A stretch of DNA of 38,625 nucleotides from Caldifarciminota bacterium (lineage in GTDB: Bacteria; Hydrothermota; Tepidihabitantia; B36-G15), in the NCBI GenBank assembly GCA_003645615.1, contig QNBE01000005.1, forward strand, positions 1-38,625, in the 5' to 3' direction. Below the pieces are notes generated by a model, which saw only the letters and a program-made list of their open reading frames with translations, was not told the DNA's origin and made no database searches. Shown here piece by piece: positions 16,224-25,426 of the stretch (position 1 is its first letter; every line of letters begins with the position of its first letter). The translations under genes were made by a program, and so were the position numbers.

Positions 16224-18193
16224 CTTGAGATCTCAACCCGGTTCCTGCCGTGCCGTTTGGCATAGTAGAGTGCCGAGTCGGCGGCAACAATTAACTCCTT
16301 GGCGGTGAGGCCATGGATGGGGTAGGTGGCGATACCGGCTGAGATCGTAATCCGGTAGATCTTCTTCCGCCTCAAGGGGGTTAGTTCAACCCCCTTCCTG
16401 ATCCTTTCGATTGCGGTCACCGCATCGGTGGTATCGGTGGCGGGAAGGACAACGATAAATTCCTCACCACCATAGCGGGCAACGAAGTCGACCTCCCGGA
16501 GATGGCTCTCAATCACCTTGGCGACATGGGCCAAGAGACGATCGCCGATGAGATGACCAAATCGGTCGTTGAAATCCTTGAAATGGTCGAGATCGAGCAT
16601 TGCGATCGAAAAGGGGCGGGAGAAGCGGCGGGCATGCAGGAGCTCACTCTCAATCATGATGTTGAAATGGCGCCGGTTGGCGATCTTGGTAAGCGGATCG
16701 ATGAGCGAGAGCTCCTTTGTCTGTTGATACAAGGAGGCATTCTCAATTGCCACCGAGGCAACCGAGGCAAGAAGCGAGAGGGTCATCAGGTCCTCTCGAG
16801 AGAAGGCATCCTTCCTGTAGCTCTCCACACTCAAGACCCCGATCACGCGACCGCGGATCTTAAGGGGAAAGGAGGCCTCCGATCGCGTCTTCTTTGAGAG
16901 GCCAAAGAAGTAGGGATCGACGGTGATATCAGGAGCATAATAATCCTGACCGGTGATGGCAACATGCCCAGAGATCCCATCCTTGCCAACTTTTAGCCTT
17001 ATCTTCTTCACCTTCTCTAAGGGAAAGTCTCCCTTATAAGCACGGATATAGAGTTCATCGGTCTTCTCATCCTTAAGAAGGATGGCAACATTATTTCCGC
17101 CAAAACCCGCTGCCGCATCAACAATCCGGTTGAGGACATCATCAAGTTCCAAGGTTGATGTGATCCACCTCCCGATATCAAAGGCGATATTGAGACGCCG
17201 GGCCCTCTCTTTGGTCTCCTGGAAGAGGCGGGCATTGCCGATCGCAATCGCAATCTGATCGGCAAGGGACTCAAATATCCTAACCTCCTCTTTGGGCGTA
17301 AAAGGGCCGAATCGGACGGTGAAGAAACCGACGATCGACCTCCGCCAGTTCAAAGGAAAGGCGATGATCGTCTCCTCCTCAGTGGAGTATCGACCAAGGC
17401 TCAGGATCATGGGGAGATCGATCTTCCAGTCTCGATCGTTGGCATGGGTATAAAGATTGAGCTGATCGCCGGTTTTGATATAAAGACGGAAGGAGAGCTC
17501 GGGAGCATTGGTCTTGATCGCCTTATCGATATATCTCAGGACCTGATCGAGATTTAGGTATCGGGTCGACTGCTTGGCGACCTGGGCCAGGAGTCGAAAG
17601 AGCGATGCTCGCCGCCGGCTCTCCTCCACCTGGCGGGTCGACCATAGGACCATACCGATCTTGGCGGCAACATTCCTCAGGAAACGATCGTCATCCTTGG
17701 AGAAGGCATCTTCGTTATAATAGTCCTGGACGGTGATTACTCCAAGGACCTCGCCCCGAAAGGTGACCGGAACCCCGAGCCAGGATTTGGCATCGCGACC
17801 ATAGGGGGTAATGCCGAGCCGCCTGCAGTGGCCCTTGATATCGCGGTTGATCAGGAGGGACTGCTTCCTTTCGATAACATACTCGGTCATCCCGCCGGAT
17901 AGTCTCCTCGAAGGATGGGGGATCTCCTTTCCATCCTCATAATAGATGATGAAATCGAGTCGTCGCTCCCTATGATCATAGAGGGCGAAATAAAAATTCG
18001 AGATGTCGATAACCTTACCAATCCTTTTGGTAATCCTCCGAGCCAATTTTTTCAGGTCGTAGGTGGTGCCAAAGACACGATCGAGCCGCCGGGAGATCTC
18101 CAGTTCCGCTAAGGTATGATCGTATTCAGTCTCGGAACTTCTCTTTGATGTAATCCTTGAGCGCTTTTTCCGCTTCATCGATTCTCTGGACAT
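16220..18193 (-). CDS. Triple-GAF GGDEF diguanylate cyclase
   Basis: Counted from the ATG at 18193, which follows GGGGGGAGGGATCG, this is 657 residues. The N-terminus is basic (KRKKRSRITSKR). Three GAF-like sensor domains follow (about 35-200, 205-330 and 335-490), then a C-terminal GGDEF domain (about 498-655). The active loop reads ARYGGEEF (575-579). RxxD is present as REVD (566-569), so this cyclase keeps the product-inhibition site that its convergent neighbour lacks. No membrane segment is seen, so it is cytosolic. The start lies 68 nt inside the alaS 3' end. It is the last gene of the HD-GYP-recA-recX-alaS operon. Confidence 0.88.
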   Translation of the reverse strand: MSRESMKRKKRSRITSKRSSETEYDHTLAELEISRRLDRVFGTTYDLKKLARRITKRIGKVIDISNFYFALYDHRERRLDFIIYYEDGKEIPHPSRRLSGGMTEYVIERKQSLLINRDIKGHCRRLGITPYGRDAKSWLGVPVTFRGEVLGVITVQDYYNEDAFSKDDDRFLRNVAAKIGMVLWSTRQVEESRRRASLFRLLAQVAKQSTRYLNLDQVLRYIDKAIKTNAPELSFRLYIKTGDQLNLYTHANDRDWKIDLPMILSLGRYSTEEETIIAFPLNWRRSIVGFFTVRFGPFTPKEEVRIFESLADQIAIAIGNARLFQETKERARRLNIAFDIGRWITSTLELDDVLNRIVDAAAGFGGNNVAILLKDEKTDELYIRAYKGDFPLEKVKKIRLKVGKDGISGHVAITGQDYYAPDITVDPYFFGLSKKTRSEASFPLKIRGRVIGVLSVESYRKDAFSREDLMTLSLLASVASVAIENASLYQQTKELSLIDPLTKIANRRHFNIMIESELLHARRFSRPFSIAMLDLDHFKDFNDRFGHLIGDRLLAHVAKVIESHLREVDFVARYGGEEFIVVLPATDTTDAVTAIERIRKGVELTPLRRKKIYRITISAGIATYPIHGLTAKELIVAADSALYYAKRHGRNRVEISS

Positions 18194-20636
18194 CGATCCC
18201 TCCCCCCTGGGCGAGATCCCCTCGACCGCCACCACCACCGCCGATCCTCCGGTTGATGACCTTCATCATCTCTACCGCTGTTATCCTATCGGTCAATTCG
18301 GGATTGACAAAGGTGACAATACGGCCATCCTTCTGGAGGATAAGACCCAAGGTCATCTCCCTTCGACGGAGTTGATCGGCGATCAGCCTCATCCCCTCGT
18401 CATCGAGATCAGAAATCAGTCGATAGTATTTCAGACCGTTAATCTCTTCAAATTTTGCCTGCTCTGCCTCATAGGCTACCAGCCTCTTCTTCATCTCCTT
18501 TATCTGTGAAGTTAACCGGTGGAGCTCCTCATCAAGCTGACGGGCCCGATTCAGGAGGTTCTCCCCCAGGATCGACTTCAGCTCCCCGATCAACTTCATC
18601 TGCTTAATGATTTCGTCTCGGGCCCGAAATCCTACCAGGGCATCGATCCTCCTGATGCCGGCAGCAACCCCACTCTCCTTCTGGATGGTGAAGATGCCGA
18701 TCTCACCGGTCCGATCGAGATGGAGACCACCGCAGAGCTCGATAGAAAAGTCACCAATCTTCACCACCCGCACCCGATCCCCATACTTCTCACCAAAGAG
18801 GGCAACCGCACCCATCCTGAGGGCGGTCTGGAAATCGGTCTCAAACTTCTCGACCTCGATATCGGCCAGGATCTTCTCGTAGACGAGGGATTCGATCCGG
18901 GCGAGATCCTCCTCCGAGATCGGATGGAACTGGATAAAGTCAAACCTGAGACGCCCCGGTTCGACCAGGGAGCCTTCCTGCCTCACCCACTCTCCAATCA
19001 CATTCTTCAGGGCCCGGTGGAGGAGGTGGGTGGCGGTATGGGCCCTCCGGATCTCCTGTCGTCTTTTCTGATCGACTCGGGCCCGAACCATTCCGGGCTG
19101 AAAATCACCGGTGAGCTTGCCCTTAGAGACGATCAGGCCCTGATAATAGAAGGTATCATCGATATCGACCCGGAAATCCTTACCCTCAATCACCCCCCGA
19201 TCACCAACCTGACCACCAGATTCCGGATAGAATGGGGTTGGGTTGATAACCAGGTAGATCTCCTTATCCCTTCGAGCAAATCCCACCACTTCGGCCTCGA
19301 GCCGATCGGTCTCGTAACCCCTAAATTCCACCCTGTCGACCTCTTTGACAAAGTTGAGATCGATGGTGGTGAAGACCATGGTGCGACGGGACTCCTGGCG
19401 GCGACGGGTGAGGAGATCATTAAACCCCTTAACATCGACCTCAATCTTCCGTTCCTGAGCCAGCTCCTGGATCAGCTCGATCGGGAAGCCATAGCTATCA
19501 TAAAGGAGAAATGCCTCCTCACCACTCATCCTCTTCTTGGCTCGGGACTCGAAGACCTCGAGGCCGATTGCAATCGTCTTCAAGAAACGCTCCTCCTCGG
19601 CCTTAAGGATAAATTCGATCAGTTCCCTCTTCACATCGAGCTGGGGATAGATCTCCTTCATTAGGTCGATAACGGTCATGGACAGCCTGTGAATGAATGG
19701 CTGGTAGTAACCCAGTTTGTTGGCGTAGACCAGGGCCCGACGGAGCAATCTCCTTAAGACATAGCCCCGGCTCTCATTGGAGGGGATGATCCCGTCGGTA
19801 ATGGCAAAGACCAAGGCACGGGTATGATCGGCGATGATATTGAAGGCGACCTCATTGCCCTGATAGGAGGAGCCGAACATCCCTTCCAGCTCCTCAATGA
19901 TCGGGCGGAAGAGATCGGTGGTAAAGAGACTCTTCTGGCCACTGGTAACCATCGCCAACCGCTCCAGCCCCATTCCGGTATCGATCCCACGATTCTTAAG
20001 CGGGAGCCTCTCCCCGTTCTCTTTCTGATCAAACTGTGGGAAGACGAGGTTCCATATCTCGGGGAACCGATCACAGTCGCAGCCCGGTCCGCAGGAATCC
20101 TTACCACATCCCAGCTCCTCACCCAGATCATAGAATATCTCTGAAGAGGGGCCGCAGGCCCCGGTCTTTCCAGCCGGGCCCCAGAAGTTATCCTCATCCC
20201 CCAAGCGGACCGGTTCCAGGCCGATCCCCTTCCAGATCTGATAGGCCTCCTCATCATCCTTATGGACCGAGACCGAGAGGCGGTCGGGATCGATCTTTAA
20301 TACCTCAACCAGAAACCGCCAGGCCCATTCGATCGCCTCTTTTTTGAAGTAGTCACCAAAGGAGAAGTTGCCCAGCATCTCAAAGAAGGAGAGGTGGCGG
20401 GTGGTGCGGCCGACCTTCTCAATATCCGATAACCTCAAGCACCGCTGGACACTGACCGCCCGCCGGAAAGGTGGCTCAGTGAGGCCGGACCAGTAGGGCT
20501 TAAACTGAACCATCCCAGCAGAGGTGAAGAGGAGGGTGGGGTCATCCTTGGGAATGAGCGATGATCCGGGAACAATCTTATGGTCCAGTCGGGCAAAATA
20601 ATCGAGAAATATTCTTCTCAGTTCATTCGATCTCAT
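18126..20636 (-). CDS. alaS: Alanyl-tRNA synthetase
   Basis: An 836-residue class II synthetase that charges tRNA-Ala. The start at 20636 gives the family N-terminus [20 protein letters not shown]; upstream in-frame starts lie inside recX. Class II motifs are clear (FTSAGMVQFKPYW, FFEMLGNFSFGDYFKKEAI, and GMGLERLAMV near the motif 3 region). The editing domain has HTATHLLH and CGGLHLDRTGEI, the zinc ligands used to clear Ser- and Gly-tRNA-Ala. The tail keeps the C-Ala Gly run (GGGGGGRGDLAQGGG). It overlaps recX by 14 nt; recA-recX-alaS is a known order in other bacteria. Confidence 0.96.
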   Translation of the reverse strand: MRSNELRRIFLDYFARLDHKIVPGSSLIPKDDPTLLFTSAGMVQFKPYWSGLTEPPFRRAVSVQRCLRLSDIEKVGRTTRHLSFFEMLGNFSFGDYFKKEAIEWAWRFLVEVLKIDPDRLSVSVHKDDEEAYQIWKGIGLEPVRLGDEDNFWGPAGKTGACGPSSEIFYDLGEELGCGKDSCGPGCDCDRFPEIWNLVFPQFDQKENGERLPLKNRGIDTGMGLERLAMVTSGQKSLFTTDLFRPIIEELEGMFGSSYQGNEVAFNIIADHTRALVFAITDGIIPSNESRGYVLRRLLRRALVYANKLGYYQPFIHRLSMTVIDLMKEIYPQLDVKRELIEFILKAEEERFLKTIAIGLEVFESRAKKRMSGEEAFLLYDSYGFPIELIQELAQERKIEVDVKGFNDLLTRRRQESRRTMVFTTIDLNFVKEVDRVEFRGYETDRLEAEVVGFARRDKEIYLVINPTPFYPESGGQVGDRGVIEGKDFRVDIDDTFYYQGLIVSKGKLTGDFQPGMVRARVDQKRRQEIRRAHTATHLLHRALKNVIGEWVRQEGSLVEPGRLRFDFIQFHPISEEDLARIESLVYEKILADIEVEKFETDFQTALRMGAVALFGEKYGDRVRVVKIGDFSIELCGGLHLDRTGEIGIFTIQKESGVAAGIRRIDALVGFRARDEIIKQMKLIGELKSILGENLLNRARQLDEELHRLTSQIKEMKKRLVAYEAEQAKFEEINGLKYYRLISDLDDEGMRLIADQLRRREMTLGLILQKDGRIVTFVNPELTDRITAVEMMKVINRRIGGGGGGRGDLAQGGGIDVQRIDEAEKALKDYIKEKFRD

Positions 20637-21210
20637 CGAGCACCTTATCAATGGTGGTACTGGTAAAACCCCGCTGATAGAGGCGGTTTCTAATCCGACT
20701 TCGATCGAGATTGGGTCTGGTGCGGTGGAGTTTCCTGAGGAAACTACGGGCCACACTCAGCTCATCCCGCTCGGCAATAAGCTTACGAAACCTATCCGGC
20801 TTGAGGCCATTCCTTACCAGCTCAAATTCGATCGCCCGATCCCCCTTGGGGTTGATCACGGTCCAATCATGAATGAGGCTCCGGGCATACCGGTCATCAT
20901 CGATCACCCCACTCTGGGTGAGTTCGGTAATGATCTCATCGATCAGGCCCTCACCATGTCCTTCCACTACCAATCGCCGCTTAAGCTCATGGGATGAGAG
21001 TTCCCTACGGGAGAGGAGATGGAGAATCCGCTTACGAATTAGCACCCGGCTCTCCTTACGTAACCTTTCTACGGTTGCTGGATCACACTCATCACCGGGT
21101 CGAATCCCCTCCTCTCGCACAGCTCGGGTTGAGACGATCAGCCCCTCGTCCGGTTCCAGGACCAGTAATACTCTACCCCTTTTTCTTGGTTCGATCCTCA
21201 CCACTCTCAT
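20623..21210 (-). CDS. recX: RecX regulatory protein
   Basis: A 195-residue protein from the ATG at 21210; a TTG two codons upstream is less likely. RecX binds RecA filaments and limits RecA activity. The family core is visible as helical repeats: [20 protein letters not shown], then [16 protein letters not shown] and [17 protein letters not shown], with a final [20 protein letters not shown]. The N-terminal 50 residues are a short beta-rich region ([18 protein letters not shown]) found in many RecX proteins. The start lies 38 nt inside recA, so translation is probably coupled. Confidence 0.92.
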   Translation of the reverse strand: MRVVRIEPRKRGRVLLVLEPDEGLIVSTRAVREEGIRPGDECDPATVERLRKESRVLIRKRILHLLSRRELSSHELKRRLVVEGHGEGLIDEIITELTQSGVIDDDRYARSLIHDWTVINPKGDRAIEFELVRNGLKPDRFRKLIAERDELSVARSFLRKLHRTRPNLDRSRIRNRLYQRGFTSTTIDKVLDEIE

Positions 21211-22201
21211 CGACAAGACCGAGGGCGGCCCGAATCCTCTTCTCGATCTCGGCTGAGGTTTCCGGGTGCTCTTTTAGGAAGTTTATTGCCGCCTCTCTAC
21301 CCTGACCGATCCGCTCCTCCCGATAGGAATACCAGGTTCCGGCCTTATCGATGATACCGGTCTCCACGCCGAGATCGATCAGCTCACCAAAGTGGGAGAT
21401 CCCTTCACCATAGAGGATGTCAAATTCAGCAATCTTGAACGGTGGAGCAAGCTTATTCTTGACGATCTTAACCTTGGTCCGCGATCCGATCACCCGATCA
21501 CCCTTCTTGATGTTGGCGATCCTCCTGATCTCAAGTCGGACCGAGGCATGAAATTTGAGGGCGAGACCACCGGGTGTTGTCTCCGGATTGCCGAACATCA
21601 CACCGATCTTCTGACGGATCTGATTGACGAAGATCGCGATCGCCTTCGATTTGGAGATAACCCCGGTCAGCTTCCGGAGGGCCTGAGACATCAGTCTCGC
21701 CTGGAGGCCGACATGGGCATCGCCCATCTCACCTTCGATCTCAGCCTTGGGAACCAGAGCGGCAACCGAGTCGATGACGATGGCATCGATCCCCCCACTT
21801 CGGGTCAGGATCTCGGCAATCTCAAGGGCCTGTTCCCCAGTGTCCGGCTGAGAGAGGAGGAGATCCTCGAGGTTGACCCCGATCGCCCGAGCATAGGCGG
21901 GATCGAGGGCATGTTCGGCATCGATGAATGCGCCATAGCCACCCAATCGCTGGGCCTGGGCCAGCACCTCCAAGGCGAGGGTGGTCTTACCCGAGGCCTC
22001 AGGACCGTAGATCTCGATCACCCTCCCCCGGGGCAGACCACCGATCCCCAAGGCGGCATCAAGGCTGATCGAGCCGGTGGGGATGACATCGACCTTGATC
22101 TTGGCCCCCTCACCCAGCCTCATGATCGCACCCTTACCGAACTGCTTCTCGATCTGAGTGATTGCGGTCTTGATCACATTCTCCCGATCATCCTTGCCCA
22201 T
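21173..22201 (-). CDS. recA: Recombinase RecA
   Basis: A 342-residue strand-exchange protein and SOS co-protease. The Walker A motif [10 protein letters not shown] is at 66-75, and the family segments [47 protein letters not shown] and [20 protein letters not shown] (loop L2) are complete. The acidic C-terminal tail is short, ending in [12 protein letters not shown] strong AAGGAGG precedes the ATG, which shares one base with the stop of the HD-GYP gene (TGATG). RecA is therefore the second gene of an operon and has no promoter that I can see directly before it. Confidence 0.98.
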   Translation of the reverse strand: MGKDDRENVIKTAITQIEKQFGKGAIMRLGEGAKIKVDVIPTGSISLDAALGIGGLPRGRVIEIYGPEASGKTTLALEVLAQAQRLGGYGAFIDAEHALDPAYARAIGVNLEDLLLSQPDTGEQALEIAEILTRSGGIDAIVIDSVAALVPKAEIEGEMGDAHVGLQARLMSQALRKLTGVISKSKAIAIFVNQIRQKIGVMFGNPETTPGGLALKFHASVRLEIRRIANIKKGDRVIGSRTKVKIVKNKLAPPFKIAEFDILYGEGISHFGELIDLGVETGIIDKAGTWYSYREERIGQGREAAINFLKEHPETSAEIEKRIRAALGLVDESGEDRTKKKG

Positions 22202-23367
22202 CAGACCTCCTTATACTCCTCAAATATCTGCATGATCTCATCAAAGCCTCGGTGGAAGGCATCGACGACCTTGGGATCGAAATGTTTCCCCCGCTCCTGG
22301 TTGACGATCTCGACGACCTTATCCATCGAGAAGGCCGGCTTATAGACCCTCCGGTTGGAGAGGGCATCAAAGACATCGGAGAGGGCGACGATCCTCCCCT
22401 CGAGCGGAATCTCTTCTCCCTTTAAACGATTAGGATATCCGAGCCCATCATACCGCTCGTGGTGGGTGAGAGCAACCTTCTCCGAGACCTTGAGCAGTTC
22501 TGAATCCGAGCCGCCGAGGATCCGGGCTCCAATCAGGGTATGGGTCTCCATGATCCTTCTTTCCTCCGGGGTGAGCCGACCAGGCTTGAGCAGAATCGAA
22601 TCCGGGATGCCGATCTTCCCGACATCATGCATGGCTGAGGCGAGCCTTATCGTCTCGACCCGATTCTCATCCAATCCCAGTTTCTGGGCCAGGACGGCCG
22701 AATAGAGACTGATCCTCTTAATATGGTGGCCGGTCTCGATATCCCTGAACTCGGCCACGGTTGAGAGGCGGAAGATGGTATCATAGCTCTGCTGCCGGAT
22801 CGCCTCGGTCAGTTTGGCATTCTTCACCGCCACCGCCGCCTGGGAGGCGAGCGCCAGGACCAGCTTCACATCCCGTTTTCGGAAGGAGCGGATGCGTCCT
22901 TTCTTATCGAGGGCATTGATGAGCTGGAGGACACCTATCACCTCCCCTTCCCGATCCCGCATCGGGACGACCAGCATCGATTTGCACCGGTAACCGGTCT
23001 TCTCATCCCAGGAGCGATTGAACTTATACTCAACATTCTTGGGTAGATGGTAGACATCTTTGATATCGAGGATATTGCCGGTATTGGCAACATAGCCTGC
23101 GATCGACTCATTCGATATCGGCATAAGAAATGGGACAAACTCCGCCCTTGCCGCCTCCCGGCCCAGCTTCCTCTCCAAGGTCTCATTCTGACTCACCGAG
23201 AATCGGATCTTATCCCCCTCTTTGATATAGAGGGAGCCGGCATCGGCCCCGGTGAATTTCCTCGCCTCGGTTACGATGAGCTCAAGCAGCCGCTCCATCT
23301 TCCGTTCGCTGGAGAGCGCAATACCGATATCGACGAGGTCCTCAAGGCGCTCCTTTCTCCTGCTCAT
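22201..23367 (-). CDS. GAF-HD-GYP cyclic-di-nucleotide phosphodiesterase
   Basis: From the ATG at 23367 this is 388 residues; codons further upstream overlap the promoter. A GAF domain (about 22-185) is followed by an HD-GYP domain (about 195-385). The HD pair is H247-D248 in [13 protein letters not shown], and the signature [11 protein letters not shown] begins at H302 with GYP at 310-312. Other family residues ([15 protein letters not shown]) are in place. Such enzymes break c-di-GMP to pGpG or GMP, and some act on cGAMP. It is the first gene of the operon with recA, recX, alaS and a triple-GAF cyclase, so breakdown and synthesis of the messenger are encoded at both ends of one unit. Confidence 0.9.
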   Translation of the reverse strand: MSRRKERLEDLVDIGIALSSERKMERLLELIVTEARKFTGADAGSLYIKEGDKIRFSVSQNETLERKLGREAARAEFVPFLMPISNESIAGYVANTGNILDIKDVYHLPKNVEYKFNRSWDEKTGYRCKSMLVVPMRDREGEVIGVLQLINALDKKGRIRSFRKRDVKLVLALASQAAVAVKNAKLTEAIRQQSYDTIFRLSTVAEFRDIETGHHIKRISLYSAVLAQKLGLDENRVETIRLASAMHDVGKIGIPDSILLKPGRLTPEERRIMETHTLIGARILGGSDSELLKVSEKVALTHHERYDGLGYPNRLKGEEIPLEGRIVALSDVFDALSNRRVYKPAFSMDKVVEIVNQERGKHFDPKVVDAFHRGFDEIMQIFEEYKEV

Positions 23368-23373
23368 ATTAGT

Positions 23374-23401
23374 ATTATATGGGGTGAACCCCACCTGTCA
23401 A
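23374..23401 (-). promoter_or_regulatory. Promoter of the HD-GYP-recA operon, leaderless
   Basis: On the minus strand a perfect -35 box TTGACA (23401-23396), a 16-nt spacer and a perfect -10 box TATAAT (23379-23374) end 6 nt before the ATG at 23367. The spacer contains an inverted repeat, GGGGT-TC-ACCCC, which could be an operator or affect spacer bending. Confidence 0.8.
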
Positions 23402-23410
23402 CCAGTCGAC

Positions 23411-23438
23411 TTGACATCAACCCCGGTCTGATTACGAT
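23411..23438 (+). promoter_or_regulatory. Divergent promoter of the JAMM operon
   Basis: TTGACA (23411-23416), a 16-nt spacer and TACGAT (23433-23438) point rightwards. Its -35 box faces the -35 box of the HD-GYP-recA promoter with only 9 nt between them. The ATG at 23442 begins 3 nt after the -10 box and a GTG at 23445 begins 6 nt after it; the latter fits the spacing seen at other leaderless starts in the window. Confidence 0.6.
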
Positions 23439-23441
23439 CTA

Positions 23442-24116
23442 ATGGTGGAGCGGATCGTCTATATCGAGCGGGACTGCCTCATTACCCTTCTGGCTACGGT
23501 CATTGAGACCCCTCAGAACGAATCCTTCGGTTTTCTGCTCGGTAAGCTGAGCCGGCGCAAGGTGAAGCGGACGATCAGACCGGTGGTGGTCCTCGATATG
23601 AGCTATCCCCTCTTCACCGCCGAAAGGAGACCGAGTCATGTTGCCCTGGGCAACATTGCCGCCTGGAACCGGGTCCAGGATTTTCTCCACGGTTTTTCCT
23701 TCGGTTTGACGATCATGGGTGAGTTCCACAGCCATCCCCAGGCCGGACCAGAACTCTCCGATTTTGATCTGAAGAATATCGTCCTGAGTATGCTGGAATC
23801 GTATGAGAAGGGGGAGAGGCTACCACGCCGATCCTGGCTGGAGATGGTAATTGCGGTCAATAAGATCGACATCCAGTTTCCGAAACGGCGGGACTGGTAC
23901 TGGGAGGAGCGGGGGAGGAGACTCTTCTTCCGGGTCTGGGTCAAGGGGCGGGTTCGCTATGATGTCACCATCGCCTGCCATATCATCCCCAGCCTGTTTC
24001 CGGTCTTCCGGCGACTGAAACGGGAGGATCGGTCCGGTCGCCAGATCCTGAGAGAAGGGGTAAAGATCGCCCGCCGGAGGATTGTTGAGGCCAAATTGTA
24101 TACCCGGGAGAGTTGA
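23442..24116 (+). CDS. JAMM (JAB1/MPN) domain metalloprotease
   Basis: A 224-residue protein. The complete JAMM zinc motif is present: E27 in NESFGFLLG, and H96-S-H98-P followed by S106 and D109 (EFHSHPQAGPELSDFD), the HxHx7Sx2D pattern. JAMM proteases hydrolyse isopeptide or peptide bonds, as in removal of ubiquitin-like tags; bacterial ones also work in cysteine, thiamin or cofactor pathways and in defence islands. The C-terminal third is Arg-rich (REGVKIARRRIVEAKL). No ThiS/MoaD-like protein or E1 enzyme is encoded beside it, so a substrate cannot be named. The start may instead be the GTG at 23445, given the promoter position. It leads an operon with the three genes that follow. Confidence 0.8.
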   Translation: MVERIVYIERDCLITLLATVIETPQNESFGFLLGKLSRRKVKRTIRPVVVLDMSYPLFTAERRPSHVALGNIAAWNRVQDFLHGFSFGLTIMGEFHSHPQAGPELSDFDLKNIVLSMLESYEKGERLPRRSWLEMVIAVNKIDIQFPKRRDWYWEERGRRLFFRVWVKGRVRYDVTIACHIIPSLFPVFRRLKREDRSGRQILREGVKIARRRIVEAKLYTRES

Positions 24117-24117
24117 G

Positions 24118-24330
24118 ATGTTCCGTAGCTTTACCAGAAATCTTTCCCGTCTTTTCTCTCGTGGAAAAGGCCCCCCACCGGAGGTGAAGGTCTGGGTCAG
24201 TATTATCATCACCTTCATCATTCTCGGGGTGGGACTATATGTGATCCTCGCCCCCGATTTTGACCAGTCGGTCAAGAAGTGGGCCTTCGGTGCGGTTGGA
24301 GCCATAATCGGTTACTGGCTGAAGGACTGA
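24118..24330 (+). CDS. Small 70-residue membrane protein
   Basis: The ATG at 24118 follows GGGAGAGTTGAG and lies 1 nt after the JAMM stop codon. The N-terminus is basic (RSFTRNLSRLFSRGKG), then VWVSIIITFIILGVGLYVIL forms one membrane helix, and WAFGAVGAIIGYWLKD could form a second, re-entrant or short helix. I do not recognise a family. Its tight position between the JAMM and radical SAM genes, with one-base gaps on each side, suggests that it works with them, perhaps as an anchor or a substrate. Confidence 0.65.
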   Translation: MFRSFTRNLSRLFSRGKGPPPEVKVWVSIIITFIILGVGLYVILAPDFDQSVKKWAFGAVGAIIGYWLKD

Positions 24331-24331
24331 G

Positions 24332-25426
24332 ATGGCCCTCAGCCGGAGGGATTTCCTGAAAGGCCTTCTCGGCCTCCCCTTCTTATTCCATCTGCTCAAA
24401 GGGGAGGATAAGATGTCGGAGGCGATGTTCTATCGACGGATGGCCAGAGGTCGGGTGCAGTGCCAGATCTGCTTTCGCAGGTGTCTCCTCGCGCCGGGCG
24501 AGCGGAGCTTCTGCCGCAACCGGATCAATTATAATGGCCGTCTCTATAGCCTGGTCTATGGCCACCCCTCAGCGGTCCATATCGATCCGATCGAGAAGGA
24601 GCCGGTCCACCACATGCTGCCGGGAAGTAAGATCCTCTGTTTCGGGACGGCGGGTTGCAACTTCCGGTGCCAGTTCTGTCAGAACTGGCACCTCTCCCAG
24701 CGTTCGATCGAGGAGATGGAGGTTGTCATCGACCTCCCTCCCGAGGAAGGGATCAGGCTTGCTCAAAAGGAGAAGGTTCCGACCCTCTCTTTCACCTATA
24801 ATGAGCCGACCTCATTCTATGAGTATGTCTACGATCTGGCCCGTCTGGCCAAGAAGAATGGAATCAGGGTCATCTTCCACTCCAACGGTTCGATGCAACC
24901 CGAACCGCTCCGTGCCCTCCTTAGATTTACCGATGCGGTGACGATCGATCTCAAATCCTTTCGGGAGGAGTTCTATCGCAATGTCTCCGGTGCCACCTTA
25001 AGACCGGTGCTCGAGACGCTGAGGATCATCCGTGAGGAGGGAAAATGGCTCGAGATCGTCAATCTTCTGATACCGGGCCTGAATGACGATCCCGATGATA
25101 TCCACCGGATGGCCGTCTGGATCCGGGATAACCTTGGTGACTACACCCCGCTCCACTTCTCCCGATTCTTCCCCCACTACCGGTTGAAGCAGCTCCTCCC
25201 CACCCCGATAAAGACCTTGGAGCGGGCCTATGATATTGCTCGGTCTGCCGGGCTAAAGTTCGTTTCGATCGGAAACGTTCCGGGCCACCGCTACAACTCG
25301 ACCTACTGCCCCGTCTGTGGTAAACGGCTCATCTACCGGATCCACTTCACCGTGATCGAGAACAGGATCAAGGATGGTCGTTGCCCCTTCTGCCAGACCG
25401 AGATTCCCGGTATCTGGAGCCCGTGA
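24332..25426 (+). CDS. AmrS-like radical SAM enzyme with Tat-type signal
   Basis: A 364-residue radical SAM protein. C109-x3-C113-x2-C116 (CNFRCQFC) is the iron-sulfur motif that cleaves S-adenosylmethionine. The N-terminal CQICFRRCLLAPGERSFC, EPVHHMLPGSKILCFGTAGC and FTYNEPTSFYEYVYD resemble the AmmeMemoRadiSam/PflA-like family. Four more Cys near the N-terminus (C44, C47, C51, C61) and two CxxC pairs near the C-terminus (CPVC, CPFC) could bind metal. The protein starts with SRRDFLKGLLGLPFLF, a twin-arginine export signal; export of a radical SAM enzyme is unexpected. The ribosome site GAAGGA precedes the ATG. No AMMECR1 or Memo gene is in the window. The reaction is unknown. Confidence 0.8.
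   Translation: MALSRRDFLKGLLGLPFLFHLLKGEDKMSEAMFYRRMARGRVQCQICFRRCLLAPGERSFCRNRINYNGRLYSLVYGHPSAVHIDPIEKEPVHHMLPGSKILCFGTAGCNFRCQFCQNWHLSQRSIEEMEVVIDLPPEEGIRLAQKEKVPTLSFTYNEPTSFYEYVYDLARLAKKNGIRVIFHSNGSMQPEPLRALLRFTDAVTIDLKSFREEFYRNVSGATLRPVLETLRIIREEGKWLEIVNLLIPGLNDDPDDIHRMAVWIRDNLGDYTPLHFSRFFPHYRLKQLLPTPIKTLERAYDIARSAGLKFVSIGNVPGHRYNSTYCPVCGKRLIYRIHFTVIENRIKDGRCPFCQTEIPGIWSP

Noticed and set aside
18519-19664. A 381-codon open frame on the plus strand opposite alaS
   Set aside because: It is an antisense shadow of a strongly conserved synthetase. Its sequence is rich in Leu, Pro, Asp and Gly with no domain signature, and it has no ribosome site. Long antisense frames occur at several places in this window because of the codon bias.
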